A stretch of DNA of 64,000 bases from JBGSUZ01 sp964404895 (GTDB lineage Bacteria > Bacillota > Clostridia > Peptostreptococcales > Acidaminobacteraceae), in NCBI GenBank assembly GCA_964404895.1, contig CAYOLV010000008.1:18309-82308 (forward strand), read 5' to 3'. A model generated the notes under the pieces. That model ran no database searches and was not told the DNA's origin. It saw nothing but the letters and a program-made list of their open reading frames with translations. This document shows, one piece after another, positions 51,573 to 59,505 of this stretch (position 1 is its first letter; each line of letters starts with the position of its first letter). The translations under genes and the position numbers were made by a program.

Positions 51573-52310
51573 ATGACCACGTTAAAAATCACCATCGCTT
51601 ATAAAGGAACGCATTTTAATGGTTGGCAGTATCAACCAAAGGGAAGAACTGTACAAGGCATTTTGGAAAAGACCATGAGCAGCATACTGGGAGAAGAAAT
51701 TAAAATCTTAGGTGCAAGCCGTACAGATGCAGGGGTTCACGCTGCAGGACAAGTGGCGTGTGTACAATACAAATGTGCATTACCACCTGAGAATTTTATG
51801 TTTGTGATCAACCGAGGCCTTCCAGACGATGTGGTCATCAAAAAAGCCGAAGTCGTTACGGCAGAGTTTCATCCGATTGTGCATACGACTTCAAAGACCT
51901 ATCACTACAGCGTTCATAATGCTGCTTTGAGAGATCCATTCAAAAATGATTTTTCATGGCATGTACGAGAGAAATTAGACATGGAGGCCATGAAAAGAGT
52001 AGCTGAAATTTTCATTGGAGAACATGATTTTAAATCCTTTTGCGCTTCAGGGAGTAAAGTGAAATCCACTGTACGCACCCTATATAGTATTGATATTGAA
52101 AAAGCTGGACATGGAGATTTAGTGTTTAAATTTCATGGGAATGGGTTTCTATACAATATGATTCGAATTCTAGTAGCAGTGCTTATACGTGTGGGTCAGG
52201 GGAAGCTATCTTATGAAAGAGTGCATCAGATTATGAAGGCTCAAAATAGGAGTTTGATCCCTTGGACAGCGCCAGCTCAAGGGTTATGTCTAGTCGAAGT
52301 CTTTTATTAA
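51573..52310 (+). CDS. truA: tRNA pseudouridine synthase A
   Basis: 245 residues; makes pseudouridine at positions 38-40 of the anticodon arm. The catalytic Asp is in GASRTDAGVHAAGQVA near residue 52. RBS GAGGATG. It follows ecfT by 9 nt, the conserved order before rplM. Confidence 0.96.
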   Translation: MTTLKITIAYKGTHFNGWQYQPKGRTVQGILEKTMSSILGEEIKILGASRTDAGVHAAGQVACVQYKCALPPENFMFVINRGLPDDVVIKKAEVVTAEFHPIVHTTSKTYHYSVHNAALRDPFKNDFSWHVREKLDMEAMKRVAEIFIGEHDFKSFCASGSKVKSTVRTLYSIDIEKAGHGDLVFKFHGNGFLYNMIRILVAVLIRVGQGKLSYERVHQIMKAQNRSLIPWTAPAQGLCLVEVFY

Positions 52311-52352
52311 AGAAATTAGATTACAAAAAGAGAATTATTATTCGAAATAATA

Positions 52353-52381
52353 TTGACGATAGTCCTAAGGTGTAATATAAT
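52353..52381 (+). promoter_or_regulatory. Promoter of rplM-rpsI
   Basis: TTGACG at 52353-52358 and TATAAT at 52376-52381, spacer 17 bp. It leaves a leader of about 120 nt before rplM. That leader holds no gene and may be an L13-type leader; I did not recognise its conserved core. Confidence 0.7.
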
Positions 52382-52506
52382 ATTGAAGGATGTTTTAATT
52401 AACGACTTATAAAATCCGGCCCCGGGTTTTATTGATAAATTGGGATTTTGAAAGGTGAAGTTCAAAATTCGTGTATGGTAAATAATATTGGTATAGGAGG
52501 GAAACA

Positions 52507-52935
52507 ATGAAGTCTTTCGTTGCGAAACCACTTGAATTAGAAAGAAAATGGTACATTGTAGATGCTGAAGGCAAAACCCTTGGTAGAATGGCATCAGAAG
52601 TTGCATCAGTTTTAAGAGGTAAACACAAACCTATTTATACACCTCACGTAGATTGTGGTGATTATGTAATCATCATCAACGCTAGCAAAGTTGTATTGAC
52701 TGGTAAAAAATTAGAGCAAAAGAAATTCAGATGGCATACAGGTTACATCGGTCATTTGAGAGAAAGATCTTACAAAGAATTAATGGCTAAAAAGCCTGAG
52801 TTCGTTGTAGAACAAGCAATCAAAGGCATGCTTCCTAAAAATACTTTAGGTAGAGAAATGTACAAAAAACTTAAAGTATACAGCGGTGCTGAGCACGGTC
52901 ACGAAGCTCAAAAACCTGAAGCTTTAGAATTATAA
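52507..52935 (+). CDS. rplM: 50S ribosomal protein L13
   Basis: 142 residues: RKWYIVDAEGKTLGRMASEV and the later FRWHTGYIGHLRERSYKEL. Early assembly protein. RBS AGGAGGG. Co-transcribed with rpsI, 21 nt downstream. Confidence 0.98.
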   Translation: MKSFVAKPLELERKWYIVDAEGKTLGRMASEVASVLRGKHKPIYTPHVDCGDYVIIINASKVVLTGKKLEQKKFRWHTGYIGHLRERSYKELMAKKPEFVVEQAIKGMLPKNTLGREMYKKLKVYSGAEHGHEAQKPEALEL

Positions 52936-52956
52936 TCTGCGGAGGAGGTAAGCGAT

Positions 52957-53340
52957 ATGATGTATCAAGGAACTGGTAGAAGAAAAAGTTCTGTTGCGAG
53001 AGTCAGACTTGTTCCAGGCAACGGTAACTTCACAATAAACGGTAGAACTGTTGAAGATTACTTCAACTTTGAAACACTTAGAGCAGAAATCAAAAGACCT
53101 TTAGCGGTAGCGGGTCTTGAAAGCAAATTCGACGTTTTCGTAATCGTTGAAGGTGGCGGTTTCACTGGTCAAGCTGGTGCAATCAGACACGGTCTTTCTA
53201 GAGCTCTTCTTAAAGTTGATGAAGAACTTAGAGGCGCACTTAAGAAGCAAGGCTTCTTAACTAGAGACTCTAGAATGAAGGAAAGAAAGAAATACGGTCT
53301 TAAAGCTGCTAGAAGAGCGCCACAGTTCTCTAAGAGATAG
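52957..53340 (+). CDS. rpsI: 30S ribosomal protein S9
   Basis: 127 residues. The C-terminal KKYGLKAARRAPQFSKR places Lys-Arg at the P-site tRNA. Two adjacent ATGs; the first is given. RBS GGAGGAGG. Confidence 0.97.
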   Translation: MMYQGTGRRKSSVARVRLVPGNGNFTINGRTVEDYFNFETLRAEIKRPLAVAGLESKFDVFVIVEGGGFTGQAGAIRHGLSRALLKVDEELRGALKKQGFLTRDSRMKERKKYGLKAARRAPQFSKR

Positions 53341-53361
53341 TTTTATATCAAGCGTATTTAC

Positions 53362-53397
53362 AAAATCCCTCAACCATGTGGTTGGGGGATTTTTTTG
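53362..53397 (+). terminator. Terminator after rpsI
   Basis: AAATCCCTCAACCA pairs with TGGTTGGGGGATTT, followed by TTTT. Confidence 0.9.
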
Positions 53398-53484
53398 TGT
53401 CTAAGGAAGGTGGGCTTGACGTTTATTTATAGCTCAACTTATGTCATAATAAGAGTAACTATAAATTAAAATGGAGGCATTTCA

Positions 53485-53820
53485 ATGAAGACACTGCAAA
53501 ATGAATACAAACAAATCAGCTTGCCCAAACTCAATAATCTTCAACCAGGATTAGAATCCACCTGTTTAAAATTAATGGAAGAAGCTGGGGAGCTTGCTCA
53601 AATCATCGGAAAATTTAGAGGCCTTAACGGTGAAGTCGTGGATAAAGAGCACAAAGAAATTGTCAGCCTGATCAGTGAAGAACTATTAGATGTGGCGCAA
53701 GTGGCTGTATCCATGATGTTTGTATTGGAAGACATTTATCAGATCAATATTGATGAAAAAGTGGAAGAACATATCAATAAATTGGTTTCAAAAGGGTATA
53801 TAAAACCTGAAACTATGTAA
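53485..53820 (+). CDS. MazG-like nucleotide pyrophosphohydrolase family protein
   Basis: 111 residues, all-helical. The metal-binding patterns KLMEEAGELAQ (EExxE, near residue 30) and SEELLDVAQVAVSMMF (ExxxD) match the MazG/dUTPase-like fold. It may hydrolyse noncanonical NTPs; the substrate is unknown. It follows the rpsI terminator and has an RBS (TGGAGGC). A TTGACG at 53416 suggests its own promoter, with an unclear -10. Confidence 0.82.
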   Translation: MKTLQNEYKQISLPKLNNLQPGLESTCLKLMEEAGELAQIIGKFRGLNGEVVDKEHKEIVSLISEELLDVAQVAVSMMFVLEDIYQINIDEKVEEHINKLVSKGYIKPETM

Positions 53821-53869
53821 ACTCAGTTATTTATATTAGGTTTTTTATAAGTAAGGAGGAAGGATCAGT

Positions 53870-55279
53870 ATGTCACTTCTTGCCGGGTATTTAGTACCTC
53901 ATCCACCAATTATCATTCCAGATATCGGGATGGGGGAAGAGCGGAAAATTACTGCAACTAGCCAAGCTTATCATGAAATTGCAAAAGAGATTGGTAAATT
54001 AGAGCCGGAGACTATTATTGTGATTTCTCCGCATGGGCCTGTATTTACAGACGCGATCACCCTACGGACAGCTTCTCCTCTAGTAGGTGACTTGTCATCG
54101 TTTGGAGCGCCTCAAATAGGAATTTCACAAAGAAATGATTTGGAACTAGTAGATCAGATTTTAATGAATGCTTATGACCAGCAAGTATCTGCAGTCAAAT
54201 TTGATAAACTGTTGGCCAGCCGTTTCGATTTGAATGAAGTTGTAGATCACGGTGTCATCGTTCCACTTCATTTTATCAATCAATATTATAAATCGTATCA
54301 GTTGGTGGTTATCACCTATGGGCTTCTCTCAGAGGAAGCTTTATATCAGTTTGGGATATGTATTAAGGCAGCTATTGAGAAGTTAAAAAGAAATGTAGTT
54401 GTTGTGGCGAGTGGAGACCTCTCACATCACTTGCTCGAAACAGATCACTATACCTATACAGAAGATGGACCTGCGTTTGACAAGTTGTTTATTGACTACT
54501 TAGCTAATCAGAGTTATGTGAAACTCATGACTATGCCAACCCGTTTGGTTACTAAAGCGGGAGAGTGCGGGAAAAAATCCGTGGAAATCTTGTTAGGCTG
54601 CTTTGAAACAATGGCACATAAAACACAGGTCAAAAGCTATGAAGGTCCATTTGGAGTGGGGTACAGCGTGGCTTCTTTTGTGCCTACCTTAGGACAATCG
54701 GAAAGTCTGCTCTCTATACTAAAAGAGGAACTTCATCAAATACATGTTGATCGAGTAGAAAAAGAAGATGAATATGTCAAGTTGGCAAGAATGGCCATTG
54801 AACATTATACGAAGACAAGACAAAGACTAAATATCCCTGAATTTGCTCAAACGCCTGATTTGTTAGGTAAAAGTCGAGGTGTATTTGTTTCTATTAAGGA
54901 CAGTGGTGGTCTTAGAGGATGTATGGGGATTACTGCGGGTATAGAAATTAATTTAGCCAGTGACATTATCAGCAATGCAATCAAGGCCTGCAGCGAAGAC
55001 CCAAGGTTCCCAGCCGTAGAAGAAGAGGAGCTAGAGCATCTTATTATCTCTGTAGATATTTTATCTCCAGCGGAAAGCGTCTCAGATCCTTCTGAGCTGA
55101 ATCCTAAAAAGTACGGCGTTATTGTTACCCATGACTATAAAAGAGGGCTTTTGTTGCCAAATTTAGAAGGGGTAGACAGTGTTGAAGAGCAACTGCGAAT
55201 CGCACTGAATAAGGCAGGAATCAAGCCTTCAGAAAGTTATGAGATTGAACGGTTTACTGTGGATAGACACGAAGTATAA
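53870..55279 (+). CDS. MEMO/LigB-like plus AMMECR1 fusion protein
   Basis: 469 residues in two domains. The first (about 1-270) is a MEMO/class III extradiol-dioxygenase-like domain with VPHPPIIIPDIG, VISPHGP, DHGVIVPL and ASGDLSHH, which hold the His/Asp/Glu-type ligands. The second (about 295-469) is AMMECR1, with SRGVFVSIKDSGGLRGCMG. This corresponds to the A and B parts of the predicted AmmeMemoRadiSam system. The radical SAM partner that usually neighbours it is not in this window. Function in bacteria is unproven. Confidence 0.88.
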   Translation: MSLLAGYLVPHPPIIIPDIGMGEERKITATSQAYHEIAKEIGKLEPETIIVISPHGPVFTDAITLRTASPLVGDLSSFGAPQIGISQRNDLELVDQILMNAYDQQVSAVKFDKLLASRFDLNEVVDHGVIVPLHFINQYYKSYQLVVITYGLLSEEALYQFGICIKAAIEKLKRNVVVVASGDLSHHLLETDHYTYTEDGPAFDKLFIDYLANQSYVKLMTMPTRLVTKAGECGKKSVEILLGCFETMAHKTQVKSYEGPFGVGYSVASFVPTLGQSESLLSILKEELHQIHVDRVEKEDEYVKLARMAIEHYTKTRQRLNIPEFAQTPDLLGKSRGVFVSIKDSGGLRGCMGITAGIEINLASDIISNAIKACSEDPRFPAVEEEELEHLIISVDILSPAESVSDPSELNPKKYGVIVTHDYKRGLLLPNLEGVDSVEEQLRIALNKAGIKPSESYEIERFTVDRHEV

Positions 55280-55300
55280 ACAGGTAGATTTAAAAAAACC

Positions 55301-55378
55301 TGTGGATAAACTGTGCAAATTGTGGACAATTCTGAAAACTATTGCTATATAAAGGGCACAGAAAGATAGTTATCAACA
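55301..55378. promoter_or_regulatory. Cluster of DnaA-box-like sites
   Basis: TGTGGATAA (55301-55309) is the exact complement of TTATCCACA. TGTGGACAA (55321-55329) and TTATCAACA (55370-55378) each differ from a DnaA box at one position. All lie in the 114-bp gap before the small membrane protein and ndk. Confidence 0.45.
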
Positions 55379-55393
55379 AAAGGGTGTGATTAG

Positions 55394-55618
55394 TTGCAAT
55401 TAAGTAAGCAAATCTATAAGCGTTTCTTGACCTTGATACTTGGTCTTGGCCTTGCACTCTTTGGTGGGACTCAAATCCTCATCGATTTAACTTCGCCTAA
55501 CCAGTTAAGTGATCAAGAAATCATCAATAGGGCCAAAGAACTGGGACTTCAAGAAATGAAGGATATTTATCAAGAGAAAACCAAAACCACAGGGGAAACA
55601 GAAAAGACTAATAAGTAA
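55394..55618 (+). CDS. Small single-pass membrane protein, unknown
   Basis: 74 residues. A basic N-terminus (MQLSKQIYKRF) precedes one hydrophobic helix (about residues 12-31, LTLILGLGLALFGGTQILI). The C-terminal half is hydrophilic and probably extracytoplasmic (LSDQEIINRAKELGLQEM). TTG start after AGGGTGTG; a GTG nearby is out of frame. It is followed by ndk after 17 nt. Not recognised; no function assigned. Confidence 0.65.
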   Translation: MQLSKQIYKRFLTLILGLGLALFGGTQILIDLTSPNQLSDQEIINRAKELGLQEMKDIYQEKTKTTGETEKTNK

Positions 55619-55635
55619 ACACAGGGGGCGGCCAA

Positions 55636-56052
55636 ATGGAAAAAACATTAGTCATGATCAAACCAGACGCCATTCACAAGAAACTCATTGGCACCATCAT
55701 TAAAATTTATGAAGCTCATGGATTGAAAATTACAGATATGTATATGACCCTTGCCTCAAGAGCTATTCTTGAGAAACACTATCAAGAACATCAGGGTCAA
55801 GTTTTCTACGAACCCTTAATCGAGTTTATGTCTTCTCAGCCAATCATTGTCATGACCCTAGAAGGGGAAAATGCCGTGGAAGTGGTTAGGGAGATCAATG
55901 GAGCGACTAATCCTGCAAAAGCTAGACCGTGTACCATTCGCTACCTCTATGGGAGCAATGTGCAACAAAATGCCGTCCATGGATCAGCGACAGTAGAAGA
56001 TGCAAAACGAGAAATCAGCATATGGTTTGCTGATTCAGAAGAGGAACAATAG
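55636..56052 (+). CDS. ndk: Nucleoside diphosphate kinase
   Basis: 138 residues. Begins KTLVMIKPDAIHKKLIG; the phosphorylated active-site His is in NAVHGSATVEDAKREI. It balances NTP/dNTP pools. Ribosome site GGGGGCGG is weak. It lies between the small membrane protein and the flavoprotein. Confidence 0.95.
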   Translation: MEKTLVMIKPDAIHKKLIGTIIKIYEAHGLKITDMYMTLASRAILEKHYQEHQGQVFYEPLIEFMSSQPIIVMTLEGENAVEVVREINGATNPAKARPCTIRYLYGSNVQQNAVHGSATVEDAKREISIWFADSEEEQ

Positions 56053-56084
56053 ATTGCAAATACAGCAATGGGAAGGAACAATAC

Positions 56085-57683
56085 GTGATTAGAATCAATC
56101 AAGTAAAAATGCCGCTGAAACACGACAAATCAATGATAGAGAAACAACTTTTAAAAGAGCTTAGAATTTTACCGGAAGAGTTGGAAGCTTGGTATATTAA
56201 AAAAGAGTCTTTAGACGCGAGAAAAAATCCCCCAATGGCAGTTTACACCATCGATTGCCGAGTGAAGGGACAAGCGCGTCTTCTTTCTAAGCGTTCAGAT
56301 ATCCAAATTGCGCCTAACGAGCACTACGTCTACCCAAAAACCAAAGAGGACGCTCAGACCTTAAGCCATCGCCCGGTAATCATCGGATTTGGTCCTGCAG
56401 GGATGTTTGCTGCATGGTTATTGACAGAGATGGGATATAAACCCCTCATCATAGAGCGTGGCGCCGACGTGGACAACAGAACGGCTCAAGTAGCAGACTA
56501 TTGGAATGGCGGCCCTCTTAATACAGAGAGCAATGTTCAATTTGGTGAAGGTGGGGCAGGGGCATTTTCTGACGGAAAATTGACCACCCGTATTAAGGAT
56601 CCAAGATCCAAAACGGTTTTAGAAGTATTGTCAAAATACGGTGCCCCTGAAGAGATACGCTATCAGAATAAACCCCATATCGGCACAGACATTTTAAAAC
56701 CCCTTGTAAAGAATTTGAGAAATGACCTGATTCAAAGAGGGGCAGAAATCAAATTCAATACTTGTGTGAAGGACTTTATCTTTGACGGGGGCAAGTTAAA
56801 AGCCCTGACTTTATCCACAGGAGAAAGTTTGGAAACCAACACAGCTATTCTCGCTGTGGGACACAGTTCAAGAGATACCTTTGAAGCTTTAAAAAATAAA
56901 CAAGTAGACATTACCCGTAAGCCATTTGCAATAGGCGTGAGAATTGAACATCCTCAAAAGATGATAGATGTGAGCCAGTATGAGCCACATACTTCAGAAC
57001 TTTTAGAGCGATACGGCGCGGCGGAGTATCATTTGACAGCGGACACCACCAGTGGCAGAAGCGTCTATACTTTCTGCATGTGCCCAGGAGGCTTTGTAGT
57101 TGGCGCGGCGTCGGAACAAGACACCGTTGTCACCAATGGTATGAGCCAACATGCCAGAAACCAAGTCAATGCCAATAGTGCACTTCTCGTGAATGTGAAT
57201 CCAGAGGACTTCCCATCAGACGATCTCTTGGCAGGCATTGAATTACAAAGAACTTTAGAGCGAAAAGCTTTTGAATTAGGTGGGAATAATGGGAAAGCGC
57301 CAGCCATGACTGTAGGCGCCTTCTTAGACTCTAAAAAAGCAAATCAAATTGGCAGTGTTAAGCCAAGCTATACTCCAGGCGTAGAAATGACAGATCTTAC
57401 AAAAGGTCTCCCATCATTTATTGTAGAAGCGATGAGAGAAGCCCTTCCAAAAATGGATAGAAAATTGAAAGGCTTTGCTATGGATGATGCTATTATGACA
57501 GGCTTTGAGACAAGAACTTCGTCTCCTATCCGAATTGTCAGAGACCAAGAAAGTCTCATGAGCACCAACCATGAAGGATTGTATCCTTGTGGCGAAGGTG
57601 CTGGCTATGCGGGCGGCATTATGTCTTCAGCTTGTGACGGTTTAAAGGTCGCAGAAAAAATCATCGAAAATTGGAAATTGTAA
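56085..57683 (+). CDS. FAD-dependent protein of the COG2509 type
   Basis: 532 residues. An N-terminal ~85-residue domain precedes the FAD-binding Rossmann motif VIIGFGPAGMFAAW (about residues 97-110). A conserved Gly-rich stretch (FGEGGAGAFSDGKLTTR) follows near residue 151, and the C-terminal FAD contact CGEGAGYAGGIMSSACDGL is near 505. The architecture matches an uncharacterised family of predicted FAD-dependent dehydrogenases. No substrate can be assigned. GTG start at 56085 after GGGAAGGA. Confidence 0.88.
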   Translation: MIRINQVKMPLKHDKSMIEKQLLKELRILPEELEAWYIKKESLDARKNPPMAVYTIDCRVKGQARLLSKRSDIQIAPNEHYVYPKTKEDAQTLSHRPVIIGFGPAGMFAAWLLTEMGYKPLIIERGADVDNRTAQVADYWNGGPLNTESNVQFGEGGAGAFSDGKLTTRIKDPRSKTVLEVLSKYGAPEEIRYQNKPHIGTDILKPLVKNLRNDLIQRGAEIKFNTCVKDFIFDGGKLKALTLSTGESLETNTAILAVGHSSRDTFEALKNKQVDITRKPFAIGVRIEHPQKMIDVSQYEPHTSELLERYGAAEYHLTADTTSGRSVYTFCMCPGGFVVGAASEQDTVVTNGMSQHARNQVNANSALLVNVNPEDFPSDDLLAGIELQRTLERKAFELGGNNGKAPAMTVGAFLDSKKANQIGSVKPSYTPGVEMTDLTKGLPSFIVEAMREALPKMDRKLKGFAMDDAIMTGFETRTSSPIRIVRDQESLMSTNHEGLYPCGEGAGYAGGIMSSACDGLKVAEKIIENWKL

Positions 57684-57696
57684 TAAACCTATATTA

Positions 57697-57737
57697 AAAG
57701 GTCTGCCTTGAGACGATGAGTCTTGAGGCAGGCCTTT
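57697..57737 (+). terminator. Terminator after the flavoprotein gene
   Basis: AAAGGTCTGCCT pairs with AGGCAGGCCTTT around an inner GAGAC/GTCTT stem, followed by CTCTG rather than a clean T run. Confidence 0.7.
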
Positions 57738-57764
57738 CTCTGTATAGCGGCATCAATAAACAAA

Positions 57765-57802
57765 AAACACAGAAAGCTGAGTTGCCTCAGCTTTCTGTGT
57801 TT
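57765..57802 (-). terminator. Terminator of pyrBI (minus strand)
   Basis: A perfect 17-bp inverted repeat (AAACACAGAAAGCTGAG and its complement) with an A-rich left flank, which becomes a T run for minus-strand transcription from pyrBI. Confidence 0.85.
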
Positions 57803-57849
57803 GGGTAAATTATATAATGAGTGTTGAAGATAACTTTTTCAGGTGTTTC

Positions 57850-58281
57850 CTATAATTTATATTTAGTGATTTCTTCGCAGTATTGGCAGATGTACTCCGC
57901 AGAGCCATTGCTTTCATAAAGTTTAAACTCAGTCACCGCATAAGAATCTGAATTGGTGATACATCTAGGGTTGTTACAAGCGAAGAGACCACTGACTTCT
58001 GTCGGTATTTGTGCTGTCTTTTTCTCAACGACTTGAGAATCTTTAATCACACTGACACTAATATTTTTGTCAATCAGACCCAGAAGGTTTAAATCAATAT
58101 CAAAGACATTTTCAAGTTTGATAATGTCCTTTTTTCCTAAAGCCTTGCTTTCAACGTTCATCAAAAGAACAGAGGCTTCAGTAGATTTTGAACTCATTAA
58201 TTTATTAAACAGCTTAATGCCGTTGCCTGCTTTAATATGATCGATTACAATCCCGTTTTTTATACCCTTAACCTCTAGCAT
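57850..58281 (-). CDS. pyrI: Aspartate carbamoyltransferase regulatory chain
   Basis: 143 residues. The N-terminal allosteric nucleotide-binding domain begins MLEVKGIKNGIVIDHIKAGN. The C-terminal Cys4 zinc domain (CNNPRC and CQYC) contacts PyrB. It implies allosterically regulated, dodecameric ATCase as in enterobacteria and many clostridia. The start overlaps the pyrB end by 14 nt. Confidence 0.96.
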   Translation of the reverse strand: MLEVKGIKNGIVIDHIKAGNGIKLFNKLMSSKSTEASVLLMNVESKALGKKDIIKLENVFDIDLNLLGLIDKNISVSVIKDSQVVEKKTAQIPTEVSGLFACNNPRCITNSDSYAVTEFKLYESNGSAEYICQYCEEITKYKL

Positions 58282-59206
58282 AAGGACCCACCTCCAACAG
58301 TTTGCAAATTAATGCCATTCTCACATATACACCCATCTCAGATTGTTCGAAATACTTAGCTCGTGGATCTTCATCGACGTCATAAGCGATTTCATTAACT
58401 CTCGGTAGGGGGTGCAAAACGATCATGTCCTGCTTAGCTGGTGCCAATTTTTCTCTGGTTAAGATAAAGGCATTTTTAAGGCGAATGTAATCCTCTTCGT
58501 TGAAGAAACGTTCTTTTTGGATACGCGTCATGTAGAGGACATCCACATCTTGGATAATTTCTTCTAGAGTTCTGACCTCAATCAGCTTAACACCGCTTTT
58601 TTCAAGGGATCTCTTCAAGGAAGATGGCAAAGCCAATTCTTCAGGAGAGACGAGGTAGAATTCTTTGTTTCCAAATCTGGCAAGGGTTTTAATCAGTGAG
58701 TGAACAGTTCTGCCAAATTTCAAGTCCCCGCAGAAGGCAATTTTATGACCTTCCAAAGTACCTTTAAATCTTTTGATCGTAATCAAATCGGTCAAAGTTT
58801 GAGTTGGATGTTGATGCCCACCGTCACCGCCATTGATAATCGGCTTGTCTGTAAATCTTGAAGAAAGTCTAGGTGCCCCTTCTTTTGGGTGTCTCATGAT
58901 AATAATATCACTGTAATACCCACAGACTTTAATGGTATCCGCAAGGGATTCGCCTTTAGAAGTAGAGCTTGTGCTCGCATCACTAAAGCCGAGAACATTT
59001 CCGCCAAGTCTCATCATGGCAGAGTCAAAACTCAGTTTGGTACGTGTGCTTGGTTCAAAGAACAGTGAAGCCATAATTTTACCATCACATACTTTTTGGT
59101 AAGGTTTTGGATCTTTGTAAATTTCCAAACCTGTATCTACAAGAGAGACAATTTCCTCGATTGTAAAATCTTCAGGTTCGATCAGGTGTCTAACCACATT
59201 GGACAT
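58268..59206 (-). CDS. pyrB: Aspartate carbamoyltransferase catalytic chain
   Basis: 312 residues; the first committed step of pyrimidine synthesis. The carbamoyl-phosphate motif FFEPSTRTKLSF is near residue 50 and HPLPRVNEI is near 265. RBS AGGAGG on the minus strand (59215-59220). A 6-bp palindrome (TTGATA/TATCAA, 59223-59240) lies in its short leader. A possible promoter is TTGACT/TACCAT read on the minus strand (59264-59293). Divergent from pyrC. Confidence 0.97.
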   Translation of the reverse strand: MSNVVRHLIEPEDFTIEEIVSLVDTGLEIYKDPKPYQKVCDGKIMASLFFEPSTRTKLSFDSAMMRLGGNVLGFSDASTSSTSKGESLADTIKVCGYYSDIIIMRHPKEGAPRLSSRFTDKPIINGGDGGHQHPTQTLTDLITIKRFKGTLEGHKIAFCGDLKFGRTVHSLIKTLARFGNKEFYLVSPEELALPSSLKRSLEKSGVKLIEVRTLEEIIQDVDVLYMTRIQKERFFNEEDYIRLKNAFILTREKLAPAKQDMIVLHPLPRVNEIAYDVDEDPRAKYFEQSEMGVYVRMALICKLLEVGPYARG

Positions 59207-59318
59207 ATTTGGTTCCTCCTTTTTGATATCCCAGTATCAACTTAAAGGTTGCTATTTTGATATATGGTAACACAGAACTTACTTATCAGTCAATTAAAAA
59301 AAATACACATCTGCCAAG

Positions 59319-59347
59319 TTGACATTTGTCAGACAATGTGATAACTT
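59319..59347 (+). promoter_or_regulatory. Promoter of pyrCFKD
   Basis: TTGACA at 59319-59324 with TAACTT at 59342-59347, spacer 17 bp. The -10 context (TGTGATAACTT) resembles that of the rpmG promoter. Confidence 0.5.
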
Positions 59348-59372
59348 ATTACAAACTACATAAGCCTTTAAT

Positions 59373-59488
59373 CAGGTACGAGAGACCTGCAAGGTAGGAA
59401 TACAGCCGTTTGTCGATTGGTTAGAGCTAATACGACAATTTTGTCGCGCACAATAGCCTTTTGCAGGAATGCAAGGGCTATTTTTTTG
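59373..59488 (+). promoter_or_regulatory. PyrR-type attenuator before pyrC
   Basis: A hairpin CAGGT-ACGAGAG-ACCTG (59373-59389) followed by CAAGG resembles a PyrR binding loop. A terminator, AATAGCC...GGGCTATT with T7 (59452-59488), follows. CTGCAAGG (59387-59394) can pair with CCTTTTGCAG in the terminator's 5' arm (59457-59466), so an antiterminator and the binding hairpin are mutually exclusive. PyrR itself is not in the window. Confidence 0.65.
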
Positions 59489-59505
59489 TTTTGGAGGTGG
59501 AAGCC

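Noticed and set aside
52382..52506. L13 leader before rplM
   Set aside because: The position is right but I could not identify the conserved stems, so it is mentioned only within the promoter entry.
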